Below are positions 51,928 to 60,900 of a DNA stretch of 64,000 nucleotides, piece after piece. Made by a program: the position numbers and the translations under genes. The DNA comes from Herbaspirillum frisingense GSF30 (GTDB taxonomy: Bacteria; Pseudomonadota; Gammaproteobacteria; Burkholderiales; Burkholderiaceae_D): NCBI RefSeq assembly GCF_000300975.2, contig NZ_AEEC02000006.1, positions 62,001 to 126,000 on the forward strand, read 5' to 3'. The notes beneath the pieces are model-generated. The model was not told the origin of the DNA, did not search any database, and saw nothing but the letters and a program-made list of their open reading frames with translations. The stretch's first letter is position 1. Every line of letters begins with the position of its first letter.

Positions 51928-53433
51928 TCAGGCGCGGGCGCCGAACTTGCGGCGCAGCCGCCGCCAGCCGATCACCACGCCACTGCCCGACAAGGCCAGC
52001 CCGCCGATGCTCAGCAGGATCAGCACGGCCTCGCGCAACCAGCCGGCGGCCAGCATCGGCCTCAGGTCCCAGCTATGCAGCAGGCTGAACAGCCAGCGCC
52101 CGATGCGCTGGGCGCGGTCGGCACTCAATTCCACCTGGCCGCTCTGCAGGTTGAGGTAGACCAGGGTATCACCGGCATCGGCGAACCTCAGTCTGAGCAC
52201 GGGCAACTGTCGTTGTGCGCCCCCCATCATGGCCTCGCTGTCGCGGCGGTAGTAATAGGCATCGTACTGCTCCATGCGCTCCACCTTCACCAGGGGCGCG
52301 TCCATCAGCCGGGCCCCGGCGCGTTCCAGCGTGGCGCGAGACCAATGCTGCGCCACCAGCAGGCGCTGCCCCTGCCCATCGATGGCCAGGACCAGGCGCG
52401 TGCCGTCATGTGCGTCGCGGGCCAGCACGAAGGGCTGGCCGGCCAGCGTCAGCCATTCCAGTTCCACCGGACGAAACCCGCTATCGGCCAGGCTTTGCAG
52501 GATGGCTCCGGTAGGGGCCGCCAGCAGGCCGCCTTGGGCCGGCACCGCCGCATAGCGCGCCAGGTCGGGCCGTTGCGCGGCGGAGAAGATGCCCAGCGGG
52601 TTCATCGACATCAGGCCGCTGAAGATCCAGGTCAGGGTGATGGCCGCGAAGCCCAGGCCGAGCAGGTGATGCCAGCGCATCCAGCCGGGCGCGAAGGGTG
52701 AGTGCGAGCCGGACTTGTAGGGCCGGCCGAAGCGCCAGCGCCACAGTCCCACCACGATGCCGCTGCAGGCCACCAGCACGCAGCCGGCCGAGAGCGCGAT
52801 CACGGTCCAGGTCCAGACCGGATCGACCGGCTGGTTCTTGAAGACGTATAGCCAGTGCAGCCAGGCGCCGACATAGTTCCATCCGCGTTGCAGGCGGGTC
52901 GCCTGCATCACCACTTCGCCGGTGTGCGAGGAGACATAGACCAGGGTGTGGGCGGCATCGTCCAGCATGATCTGGTGCAGTGGCCGATGCGCGTCCAGCG
53001 ACCGGGCATGCGTCCAGCGGTCTTCGTGCAACTGACCCAGGTAATGGGCCTCGGCGCCCGGACGGAACAGCCGTGCCGAGCGCAGCGCGGCATCGCGGTC
53101 GAATTGCGTTTGGGTTGTGCCGGAAGCCGCATCCAGCGACAGCAGGCTGCCATCCTTCTGGCGCAGGAGATAGCGCGGCTGGCCACTGGCGGCGTTGAGC
53201 ACCAGTGCGCCAGCACGCGCCTGCGGCGGTGGGCCCGGCAGCTTGCTGCCGGCTTCCAGCGCAGGGAGGGCCGCCAGCCTGTCCCAGGGCGTGAGCTTGG
53301 GATAGCCGACGAACAGCATCACCACGCCGCTGGCGAACCACAGGGCCATCAGCAGGCAGCCGGCCACGCCGCACCAGCGGTGGGTCAGGTAGGTCCAGCG
53401 ACGCAGGCGCGCCGGCCAGGAAGTCGCCGCCAT
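51928..53433 (-). CDS. PepSY-domain inner-membrane protein
   Basis: Membrane protein of 501 residues. N-terminal helix after RRWTYLTHRWCGVAGCLLMALWFASGVVMLFVGYP, a large periplasmic part with PepSY-like segments (LYVSSHTGEVVMQATRLQRGWNYVGAWLHWLYV), two central helices (ALSAGCVLVACSGIVVGLWRW and HHLLGLGFAAITLTWIFSGLM), and a final helix (LILLSIGGLALSGSGVVIGWRRLR). Such proteins pair with TonB receptors and are thought to reduce or release iron from siderophores in the periplasm. It follows the receptor gene by three bases in one operon. Confidence 0.85.
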   Translation of the reverse strand: MAATSWPARLRRWTYLTHRWCGVAGCLLMALWFASGVVMLFVGYPKLTPWDRLAALPALEAGSKLPGPPPQARAGALVLNAASGQPRYLLRQKDGSLLSLDAASGTTQTQFDRDAALRSARLFRPGAEAHYLGQLHEDRWTHARSLDAHRPLHQIMLDDAAHTLVYVSSHTGEVVMQATRLQRGWNYVGAWLHWLYVFKNQPVDPVWTWTVIALSAGCVLVACSGIVVGLWRWRFGRPYKSGSHSPFAPGWMRWHHLLGLGFAAITLTWIFSGLMSMNPLGIFSAAQRPDLARYAAVPAQGGLLAAPTGAILQSLADSGFRPVELEWLTLAGQPFVLARDAHDGTRLVLAIDGQGQRLLVAQHWSRATLERAGARLMDAPLVKVERMEQYDAYYYRRDSEAMMGGAQRQLPVLRLRFADAGDTLVYLNLQSGQVELSADRAQRIGRWLFSLLHSWDLRPMLAAGWLREAVLILLSIGGLALSGSGVVIGWRRLRRKFGARA

Positions 53434-53436
53434 CGA

Positions 53437-55623
53437 TCAGAAGCGGTGGTTCACGCTCAACTGCAACTCGCGTCCCGGTCCGTACAGCCATTGGGTATTG
53501 GTGTAGTAGGCGGTGGTGAAGTAGTGCTTGTCGAACACGTTGTTGGCACGCAGGGTCAGGGTGGTGGCTTGCGTGGCCTTCCAGCGCAGGGCCAGGTCGG
53601 TAGTGGTGTAGGCCGGCAGCTTGAGGGTGTTGGCGTTGTCGGCATAGCGCGCGCCCACGTACTGCAGGCCGCCGCTGGCAGTCCAGGCGGGCAGGAAGTC
53701 CCAGCTCAGCCACAGGTTGGCCAGTCGTTCTGGCACGTTGGTGGGGACATTGCCGCTGCGCGAAACAGCCACGCCGGCCACCGCTTCGGCGAAGTCGTCG
53801 AAGCGCGCCCGCAGCACGGTGGCGTTGGCGTCCAGCTTCACGGTATCGGCCAGGGCCAGCGACAGGCTGGCTTCGACGCCGCGCGAGGATTGCTGGCCGA
53901 CCTGGATGCTCTGGCTGGCATTGGCCGGATCGCGGGTGACCAGGTTGTTCTTGCGGATGTCATAGAGGGCCAGGGTCCATTGGCCACGCTTGTTCCAGAA
54001 CACCTGCTTGACGCCCACTTCCACCTGGCGACCGGTGGACAGGGCGAAGCGGCTGTTGGACTGGGTCAGCATGAGCAGGCCCGACACCGGTGCGGCGGCC
54101 TTGGTGTACTGGCCATAGACGGACAGGTCCGGCGTGATGGCATACACCGAACCCAGGCGCCAGCCGAGGTTGGAGTAGCTCTGGCTGAAGTCGTTGGCGC
54201 TGTTGATCAGGTCGCTGCGGGAGACGTCGGCATGGTCGAAGCGCAAGCCGGCCAGCACGCTCAGGCGTTCGGTCAGGTCCAGCTTGTCTTCGGAGAAGAC
54301 CGAATACTGCGAGGCACTGTTGCGATAGCGCGGCCGGAAGGCCGGGATGCCGGTGCCGCTGGCGTAGACGCCGGGGTCGAAGTCGTAGGGATTGACGCTG
54401 CTGAAGTTGCCCACATAGGTGTTGTTGGTGTGGGTGAAGCTGCTGGAGTTGATGTCGAAGCCGACCGAGACCTGGTTGCTCAGGCCCAGCAGGTGGCCCT
54501 TGAAGGTGGCGTCGGTGGTGTTGCCGGTCTGCGACTGGTCATGCCGGATCTGGGTGGCGCCGCTGCGGTCGATCAGCCCGGAGGCCGCGTTGTAGACGTA
54601 GGATTCGGCGTTGCGCCAGTTACGGTCGCTGTTGATCTGGTAGAAGCGGGTGCGCACGGTGGTGTCGGCGTTCGGTGTCCATTGCGCTTCCAGTTGCGCC
54701 CAACGGTCCTTGTAGTCGATGTTGCCGTCACCGACGTTGAAGTTCTTTTCGCGCAGCGCATCGACCTGCTGGCCATTGATCAGCGGCGTGCCGAAATAGG
54801 CCATGGGACGCTGGTGGCCCTGGGCGTAGCTCAACTGCACGAACAGGTCGGGATTGACGTCCAGCCGCAGCGCGCCCGAGAAACTGAGGTTGTTGGAATA
54901 GCCGCGATCCACCCAGCCATCGGAGCGGTCACCGCTGATGTCCACGCGGTAGGACAGCATGTCGTTGATGGCGCCACCACTGCCCAGGCCCAGGCGCTGC
55001 GTGTTGTGGCTGCCGATGCTGGCCTCGACTTCATTTTCGATCTTGCCGCGTGAAGGTTTCTTCGGCACCACGTTGACCACGCCGCCGATGGCGCCATCGC
55101 CATAGATCACCGAGGCCGGTCCGCGCAGCACTTCGATGCGTTCCACGCTCCAGGTGTCGAAGGGGAAGCTCACGCCGACGCCGCCGTACTGGCGCACGCC
55201 GTCGTACAGGCGCATGACCGAGGTGGTATCGGTAAAGCCGCGTGCCGACAGCGAACTGCCGCTGTTGCCAGGGTGCGCCAGGCTGCTGTAGCCGGGGGCG
55301 CGGGTGATGGCATCGACGATGCTGGCGTCGCCGCGTTCTTCCAGCTGACGACGGTCGATCACGCTGACGCTGGCAGGAATCTGCAGGGGCGTGAGGTCGA
55401 GGTTGGAACCGGTACTCACCGGGTTCTGCAAGGGCGCGGTGCTGCTGGCGCTCACCGAGATGGTGGGCAGGGTGGCGTCGTTCTGCTGTGCCTGGGCACT
55501 TGCGGCGAGGCACAGCAGGGGCAGTGCCAGGTGGAAGGAGGAACGTTGCTGCTGGCCGGGGCTGCCCCGGTGCTGTCGTGTGGTCTTGGTCATGGTCGCA
55601 GTCTGAGTGGGCATGCCATGCAT
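53437..55623 (-). CDS. TonB-dependent siderophore receptor
   Basis: Outer-membrane receptor of up to 728 residues. Signal region ends LALPLLCLAASAQAQQ; plug with LQIPASVSVIDRRQLEERGD, SSLSARGFTDTTSVMRLYDGVRQYGG, VERIEVLRGPASVIYGDGAI and GGVVNVVPKKP; barrel ending LRANNVFDKHYFTTAYYTN and the terminal Phe (LSVNHRF). Three starts are in frame (55623, 55614, 55593); none has a strong ribosome site, so the first about 10 residues are uncertain. Transcribed with the PepSY gene, towards the ABC operon. No Fur box is visible upstream, but the shared 23-bp motif is. Confidence 0.9.
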   Translation of the reverse strand: MHGMPTQTATMTKTTRQHRGSPGQQQRSSFHLALPLLCLAASAQAQQNDATLPTISVSASSTAPLQNPVSTGSNLDLTPLQIPASVSVIDRRQLEERGDASIVDAITRAPGYSSLAHPGNSGSSLSARGFTDTTSVMRLYDGVRQYGGVGVSFPFDTWSVERIEVLRGPASVIYGDGAIGGVVNVVPKKPSRGKIENEVEASIGSHNTQRLGLGSGGAINDMLSYRVDISGDRSDGWVDRGYSNNLSFSGALRLDVNPDLFVQLSYAQGHQRPMAYFGTPLINGQQVDALREKNFNVGDGNIDYKDRWAQLEAQWTPNADTTVRTRFYQINSDRNWRNAESYVYNAASGLIDRSGATQIRHDQSQTGNTTDATFKGHLLGLSNQVSVGFDINSSSFTHTNNTYVGNFSSVNPYDFDPGVYASGTGIPAFRPRYRNSASQYSVFSEDKLDLTERLSVLAGLRFDHADVSRSDLINSANDFSQSYSNLGWRLGSVYAITPDLSVYGQYTKAAAPVSGLLMLTQSNSRFALSTGRQVEVGVKQVFWNKRGQWTLALYDIRKNNLVTRDPANASQSIQVGQQSSRGVEASLSLALADTVKLDANATVLRARFDDFAEAVAGVAVSRSGNVPTNVPERLANLWLSWDFLPAWTASGGLQYVGARYADNANTLKLPAYTTTDLALRWKATQATTLTLRANNVFDKHYFTTAYYTNTQWLYGPGRELQLSVNHRF

Positions 55624-55781
55624 GCCTGCAGGAAGTAAAGAAATCGGATCGCGGCCGATTCTAACAACGCAGAGGGTCGGACTGGGGGCAGCTTGAATCG
55701 GGTGAAAATGCTCTGTCGCAGAGGGGAAAGCCGCTCCAGCAAAGGTTTTGCGGCTGATTTGGGAGGGTGATGGGAGGTGCC

Positions 55782-55804
55782 GGGTGCGACAATTAGCCGC
55801 AGCC
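55782..55804. promoter_or_regulatory. 23-bp motif shared by two receptor loci, copy 2
   Basis: Core TGCGAC-AATTA-GCCGCA. It lies about 160 bases upstream of the minus-strand receptor gene and differs from the copy at 44648-44670 at 2 of 23 positions. The rest of the gap 55624-55781 shows no gene. Confidence 0.45.
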
Positions 55805-55813
55805 CTGCAGCGA

Positions 55814-56155
55814 CTAATCCAGGCGGCTGACGGGGCCCGACTCGCCCCCGCCCAGCAGCAGGGTCGTCCATCTTCCCTGGGCGGAAGAGGCGCCTTCGGG
55901 CAGGATCATGTAGGAGAGGCTTTTCAGTCCGCAATACTGTTCCAGATAGTCGCGCGCATGGGCCATGCGGTCGCGCAACTGGGTGATGCCGTCCTTTGCG
56001 CCAGGCTGCACGGGAAGGAATTCGAACATCACTTCAGGATGCAGGAATTCGGTGAGATGCCGGATCACCAGCTCGGTATCGGGGGCCTCGGCGTTGAACT
56101 CGTGGTGGGAAGGGAGTTCTTCCTCGCGCAGTTGATAGCGGATCAGGCAGCGCAC
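55814..56155 (-). CDS. Small protein of unknown function
   Basis: A 113-residue cytoplasmic protein with no recognised domain, signal peptide or membrane segment. It begins with a GTG (residues MRCLIRYQLREEELPSHHEF) three bases after the stop of the diguanylate cyclase gene, with TGAGGTGA as ribosome site, so the two are co-transcribed. Mid part HLTEFLHPEVMFEFLPVQPG and a Gly-rich C-terminal segment LLLGGGESG. A role linked to the cyclase is possible only by context. Confidence 0.6.
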   Translation of the reverse strand: MRCLIRYQLREEELPSHHEFNAEAPDTELVIRHLTEFLHPEVMFEFLPVQPGAKDGITQLRDRMAHARDYLEQYCGLKSLSYMILPEGASSAQGRWTTLLLGGGESGPVSRLD

Positions 56156-56158
56156 GGG

Positions 56159-57718
56159 TCACCTCACTCCGGGAATGTCCGGCAGCAGGCTCAGGCGCGG
56201 ATACTCATGCTGGATGGCACGATCACGGCCCTGTTCCTTGGCCAGATAGAGGGCGGCGTCGGCACTGTCGATCAGGTCGCGGGCATCCACCTGCGCGCCC
56301 TTGCCGCTGGCCAGGCTGGCCGCGCCCACGCTGATGGTGACCTGGCCGACCGGGCTGCCCTCGTGGGGAATGCGCAATGCCCGCACCGCCTGCACCAGCC
56401 TGCCGGAAATGGCAGCGGCACTGGCGGCATTGCAGTTGGGCAGGATCAGGGCGAATTCCTCGCCGCCATAGCGCGCCACGATGTCGCCCTGGCGGCGCGC
56501 CACCCCATTGAGGGCGGCGGCCACCTGCTTGAGGCAGATGTCGCCGGCGGCATGGCCGTAGGTATCGTTGTAGCGCTTGAAATGGTCGACATCCACCATG
56601 ATCAGCGAGAGCGATTCGCCGGAACGGTTCAGGCGTGCCAGTTCGGCCGTGAGCGCGGCATCGAAGTAGCGGCGGTTGAAGACATCGGTCAGGCCATCCT
56701 TCTGCGACTGTGCTTCCAGGGTGCGGTAGAGACGCTCCAGTTCGGTGCGGGCGGTGATGGCTTCCATCTCCGCCGTTTCGCGGCCAGCCACCTGCGCCAC
56801 CAGCCGGTTGCCGCCGTAGCCGATGACGATCAACAGCAACATCACGGCGATGCCGCGTATCCAGACCCGGCGCGTCCAGTCTTCCAGGATGTCGTCCTTG
56901 GCCTGTGCCACCGCTACGAACAGCGGATACAGGTTGCAGTGCTGGAAGCTGGTCAGGCGCACGATGTCCTCGCGCGGCGAGCGCATCTCGAAGGAACCCT
57001 GGTCGGCCTTGCTCAGGTATTGCTGCTGCAGCATCGACTTGGAGATGTCCAGCCCGATGGAATAGCTCAATAACGGCTGGCGGTAGATCACCGTGCCTTC
57101 GTTCAGGCCGAACAGGATGGCGCCATTGCGGCCGATGGTGAATTGCTCGTAGTAGCGCTGGAAGTGCGACAGGTCGATGTCGGCCACCACCACCCCGGCG
57201 AAGCTGCCGTCGGGATGATTGATGCGGCGGCTCATGGTGACGACCCACTGACCACTGACGCGGCTGCGCATGGGTTTGCCGAGATAGGCCTGGTTGGTAC
57301 GCAGGCGTTGGTGATGCAGGAAGTAGTCGTCCTGGATATAGCGATGTTCCAGGGTGGCCTGGGAGGTGCCGATGGCCAGCCCCGTTTCGTCGTAGACCAT
57401 CAGCATGGCCAGTTGCGGCACCGCCGCCACCGAGGTGACCATGAAATCGTGCGTACGCTGGCTTCCGGCTGCATTGGTGCCGTCATAGTCGAGGTGCTCT
57501 TGCACCCCGAGCAATACCACGTCGACTTCCTTGAAGGACTGGTCGGCCTGCTGGGTCAGCGCCAGGGTCATATTGGCGCCGTCCCGGTTGGCCTCGTCCA
57601 GCGCCATCTCATAGGCGCGCCAGGCCGACCATGCCTCCAGCAGCAGGATGATCAGGCAGACCACGACCACGAACAGCTTGGCTGTTCTTGATGCGCGCTG
57701 GATTCTGTGTTCTGGCAT
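56159..57718 (-). CDS. Membrane-bound diguanylate cyclase
   Basis: Makes cyclic di-GMP (519 residues). N-terminal helix (LFVVVVCLIILLLEAWSAWRA), a periplasmic sensor region of about 250 residues with Cache/PAS-like features (YDETGLAIGTSQATLEHRYI, SGQWVVTMSRRINHPDGSFA, GVVVADIDLSHF), second helix (RGIAVMLLLIVIGYGG), a short coiled coil, and the GGDEF domain from about residue 350. The active site is the standard variant GGEEF in VARYGGEEFALI, and the inhibitory I-site RxxD is present (RQGD) five residues before it. DGLTDVFNRRYFD and DVDHFKRYNDTYGH complete the domain. No EAL domain. Confidence 0.93.
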   Translation of the reverse strand: MPEHRIQRASRTAKLFVVVVCLIILLLEAWSAWRAYEMALDEANRDGANMTLALTQQADQSFKEVDVVLLGVQEHLDYDGTNAAGSQRTHDFMVTSVAAVPQLAMLMVYDETGLAIGTSQATLEHRYIQDDYFLHHQRLRTNQAYLGKPMRSRVSGQWVVTMSRRINHPDGSFAGVVVADIDLSHFQRYYEQFTIGRNGAILFGLNEGTVIYRQPLLSYSIGLDISKSMLQQQYLSKADQGSFEMRSPREDIVRLTSFQHCNLYPLFVAVAQAKDDILEDWTRRVWIRGIAVMLLLIVIGYGGNRLVAQVAGRETAEMEAITARTELERLYRTLEAQSQKDGLTDVFNRRYFDAALTAELARLNRSGESLSLIMVDVDHFKRYNDTYGHAAGDICLKQVAAALNGVARRQGDIVARYGGEEFALILPNCNAASAAAISGRLVQAVRALRIPHEGSPVGQVTISVGAASLASGKGAQVDARDLIDSADAALYLAKEQGRDRAIQHEYPRLSLLPDIPGVR

Positions 57719-57910
57719 GTCGCTTTCCCCGGAAACGGCCTTTCCCCGGCGCCATTGTTATGAAATCCTGCTGAAGCGTCCATCGGGGATTACCTGAACT
57801 TGCGACGAGATTAACAGATTCCCCCTCTCCGGGGGCAAGCCTTGCCCGCCGGAAAGCGCCATCGGGGCGCTGTCCGTGGCTTTTCCGCCCGAGTCCCGCG
57901 CCCCTTGTCG

Positions 57911-57927
57911 CTAATCGCTAATCGCTA
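57911..57927 (-). repeat. Seven-base repeats placing stops in three frames after tamB
   Basis: On the minus strand the tamB stop begins TAGCGATTAGCGATTAGCG: TAG recurs every seven bases, so one stop falls in each reading frame. The 206-base gap 57719-57924 has in addition an imperfect palindrome (GGGCAAG-CCTTGCCC near 57834) and no gene. Confidence 0.6.
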
Positions 57928-60900
57928 GTCGTAGCGACGGCTGAACAGGATGTTCAGGCCGTTGATGGTGCCGGCGCGGGCCACCACCGACCAGCGGCGC
58001 GAAATCTGCCAGGTAGCCTTGGCCACGCTGGCCGCACCCTGCAGGCTTTGTTCGTAGCCCAGGGTGATCTTCTGGGTGATGGCCTTGCCCAGGTTGACCA
58101 CCTGCTCGTCGGTCAGTCCCGATTCGCTGGAACCGATGCTGAACTGGTCCAGCCCGATGTCCTTGGCGATGCGCTTGCCGCCCATGTTGCCCACCAGCGC
58201 CAGGGCCTGGCTGCTGGCGTTGCGCTGGCCGATGTTGGAGCTGTCGGTGCCATGGCCGAACATCATCCAGGACAGTTTTTCATCGTCCGGGACGTTGGGT
58301 TCGGACACCAGTTGCACGCGCGGCTGGTTGGCATTGCCGGTCACCGAGACGCCGGCCTCGACGTCCTGGTTGCGGCGCATGGCCAGGATGTTGATGTTGG
58401 GATTGGCGATCGGGCCCTGGAAGTTGATGATGCCCCGCTCGATATTGAGCTTGGTGCCAAAGGCTTCATAGCTGCCCTCGGCCACGTTGATGGTCCCGGT
58501 GGCGCGCAGGGGGGAGAGCGGTTCGCTGCGCACCATCATGTCGCCGCGCAGGAGCAGGTCGGCGCCACTGCCGCGGAAGCGGAAGTCATTGCCCAGGTCG
58601 ACCGCCAGGTTGATGACGGGTGCGAACTTGCTGGCCGGCTTTTCGGTCGCGGCTTCCAGCTTCTGCTGCGAGGAGGCGGCCGCACCGACACGGTTCTTGC
58701 CGCTGCGACTGACGATGACCACGTCGTCCCCCAGCTTGGGTGCACTGCTCTTGGGCAGGTCGAACAGCCCGCGGTCGACGATGAACTTGCCGTCCACGCG
58801 CAATTGTTCGTTGACGTTGCTGATCTTGCCTTCGCCGGAGAGCATCAATTGCCGGTCGGGACTGGCGAAGAGTTCCAGATGATCGGCGGTGAGGGTGGCG
58901 TTGAGGTCGGGATTGTCGGCACCCAGCTGGATCTTGCCACCGGCGCGCAGGGTGCCGCGCCCGCCATGGAACTCGATCTGGCGCAGTTCGATGACATTGC
59001 TGTCCATGACGATGCGTACGATGCCGTCCTTCAACTGGATACCCTGGTCGAATTCGGTCAGTGCCAGGTTGTCACCGTTGATGGCCCCCGACAGGCGGGG
59101 CTGGCCCAGCGTGCCGGCGGCATTGAGGTCGGCCGACAGCTTGCCGTTGAGGCTCAGTTGCGGGCCGATCAGGTCACCCACCCGCTTGAGCTGCGGGACA
59201 TCCAGGCGGGCGCGGAGGTTCAGCGGGGATGCCGCGTCCAGTGCCAGCAACTGGTCGATGCGGCGCAGGCCGACTTCTCCGCCCAGGTCCAGGCTGCCGA
59301 TGCGCGCGGCATCGACGCGACCGCTCACGCGCATCTGTTCGCCCTGGAAGTCGCTGCGCAGCTTGAGTTCCGACAGGCCCAGCGTGGCTTCGCCGGTGCT
59401 GGTGGTGACCCTGACATCGCCCGATCTGCGGGCGATCTGCAGGTAGCCGCTGGCGCGTTCGGCCAGGCTGAAGTCCCAGTCGCTATCGAGCACCAGGTCG
59501 GTCCTGACCGGGGCGGGTGTGCCGCTGAATTGCTGCACCAGTTCCAGCACCCGTCCCAGGTCCAGCGCCCGAACCTGGCCGGCCGATGCCAGTCGGCCTT
59601 GCTGATAGGACAGGCGTTTGAGTTCGATGGCAGTACGGTCGATCTCGATGCGGGTGCTGCCAGCCTCGATGCCGTCGGCCGAGGCATCCAGTGTCAGCGG
59701 ACTGCCCAGGGCGATGCGCGGGAAGCCCTGGTTGCTGAACTGGTCGATGCTGCCGGCCCAGCCATACTGACCCTTGGTCTTTTCGGTGACCTGGCCGTGG
59801 GCGCCCACGGCCAGGTCCAGGGTCTGATCCTGCAGCTTGCCCTTGGCCTGCAGGGCCAGTGTGTGCCGGGCGTAGGTGCCGTCCAGCTTGATCGCCAGGC
59901 GTGACAGTTCGGCCTGCGGGCCGCTGTAGCCGTCACCCTCCAGTGTGAGCGCCAGGCGGTTGTCGGGCGAGGCCACACCGGCGGCCAGGTTGCTGTGGAG
60001 TTCGCTCTGGCCGGCCAGGTGGTGCAGCTTGTGCGCGCCGAACTGCAATTGCTCCGCCTGGAAGCTGGCCACCACATCGGGGCGCTGGCGCGTACCGCTG
60101 ACGGTGCCGTCCAGGCGCAGCAGGCCGGACAAGCCGTAACCCAGGCGTGCCAGTTGTGGCGCATCGACCTTGAGCCGCAATTTGTCCCCGGCCTTGCCGA
60201 AGCTGCCATCCAGGTCCAGCGTATTGCCGGCAACCTGCAGATTGGCCCTGGAAGGCAGAAGACGCATGCCGGCCAGCTGCAGATCACCCCGGCCGCTCAT
60301 GGGCAGATCGCCATAGCTGCTGTCGTGGATGCGGAAACCGAGCTTGACCTTCAGCTCCGGCGAGAGGGCGCCGGCTGCGTCGAAGTCCATGTTGATGCGC
60401 GCGCGCACCGGTTGCGAAGGCGCTGCGCTGCGGGTGCGACGCCCCTTGGTGACCGGTGGCGGGGTAACGGCCTGCAGGACGGCCGTGGGGTCGAAGTCCA
60501 GCAGCCTGCCCTTGAAGGCGTAATCCATCGCGCCCACGGTCTGCAGGGACCCGTTGGTTTCCAGGCGCGATTTGCCGGCGGTCAGGGAAGCCTCCCGCAC
60601 CTGTACCCGACCGGCGCCGATGACGGTATCCAAGTGAAGCTTCAGGGCGCTGTCCTGCAGGGTCAGCAGCAGTTGCTGGGCGTTTGGCGCCAGCGTCACA
60701 TCGACCGGCCCGGACAGCCGGGTGGGACGTACCTGCCGATGGATCTGGCTGAGATCGAGTTCGTTGACGCGCAGCTTGAACTGGCCGGCCATGGCGGACT
60801 CCCTGCCGGGCTCCGTGCTGCCAGGGCGGAACTGGCCACCGCCTTCGATGCGAGCGTTGCGGGGCAGGTGGATATCCAGTCGCGACAGGGTCTGCTGTTG

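Noticed and set aside
52855..55053. Long plus-strand open frame (732 codons)
   Set aside because: Antisense to the PepSY and TonB receptor genes, which have full domain architecture; the plus-strand translation has no recognisable motif.
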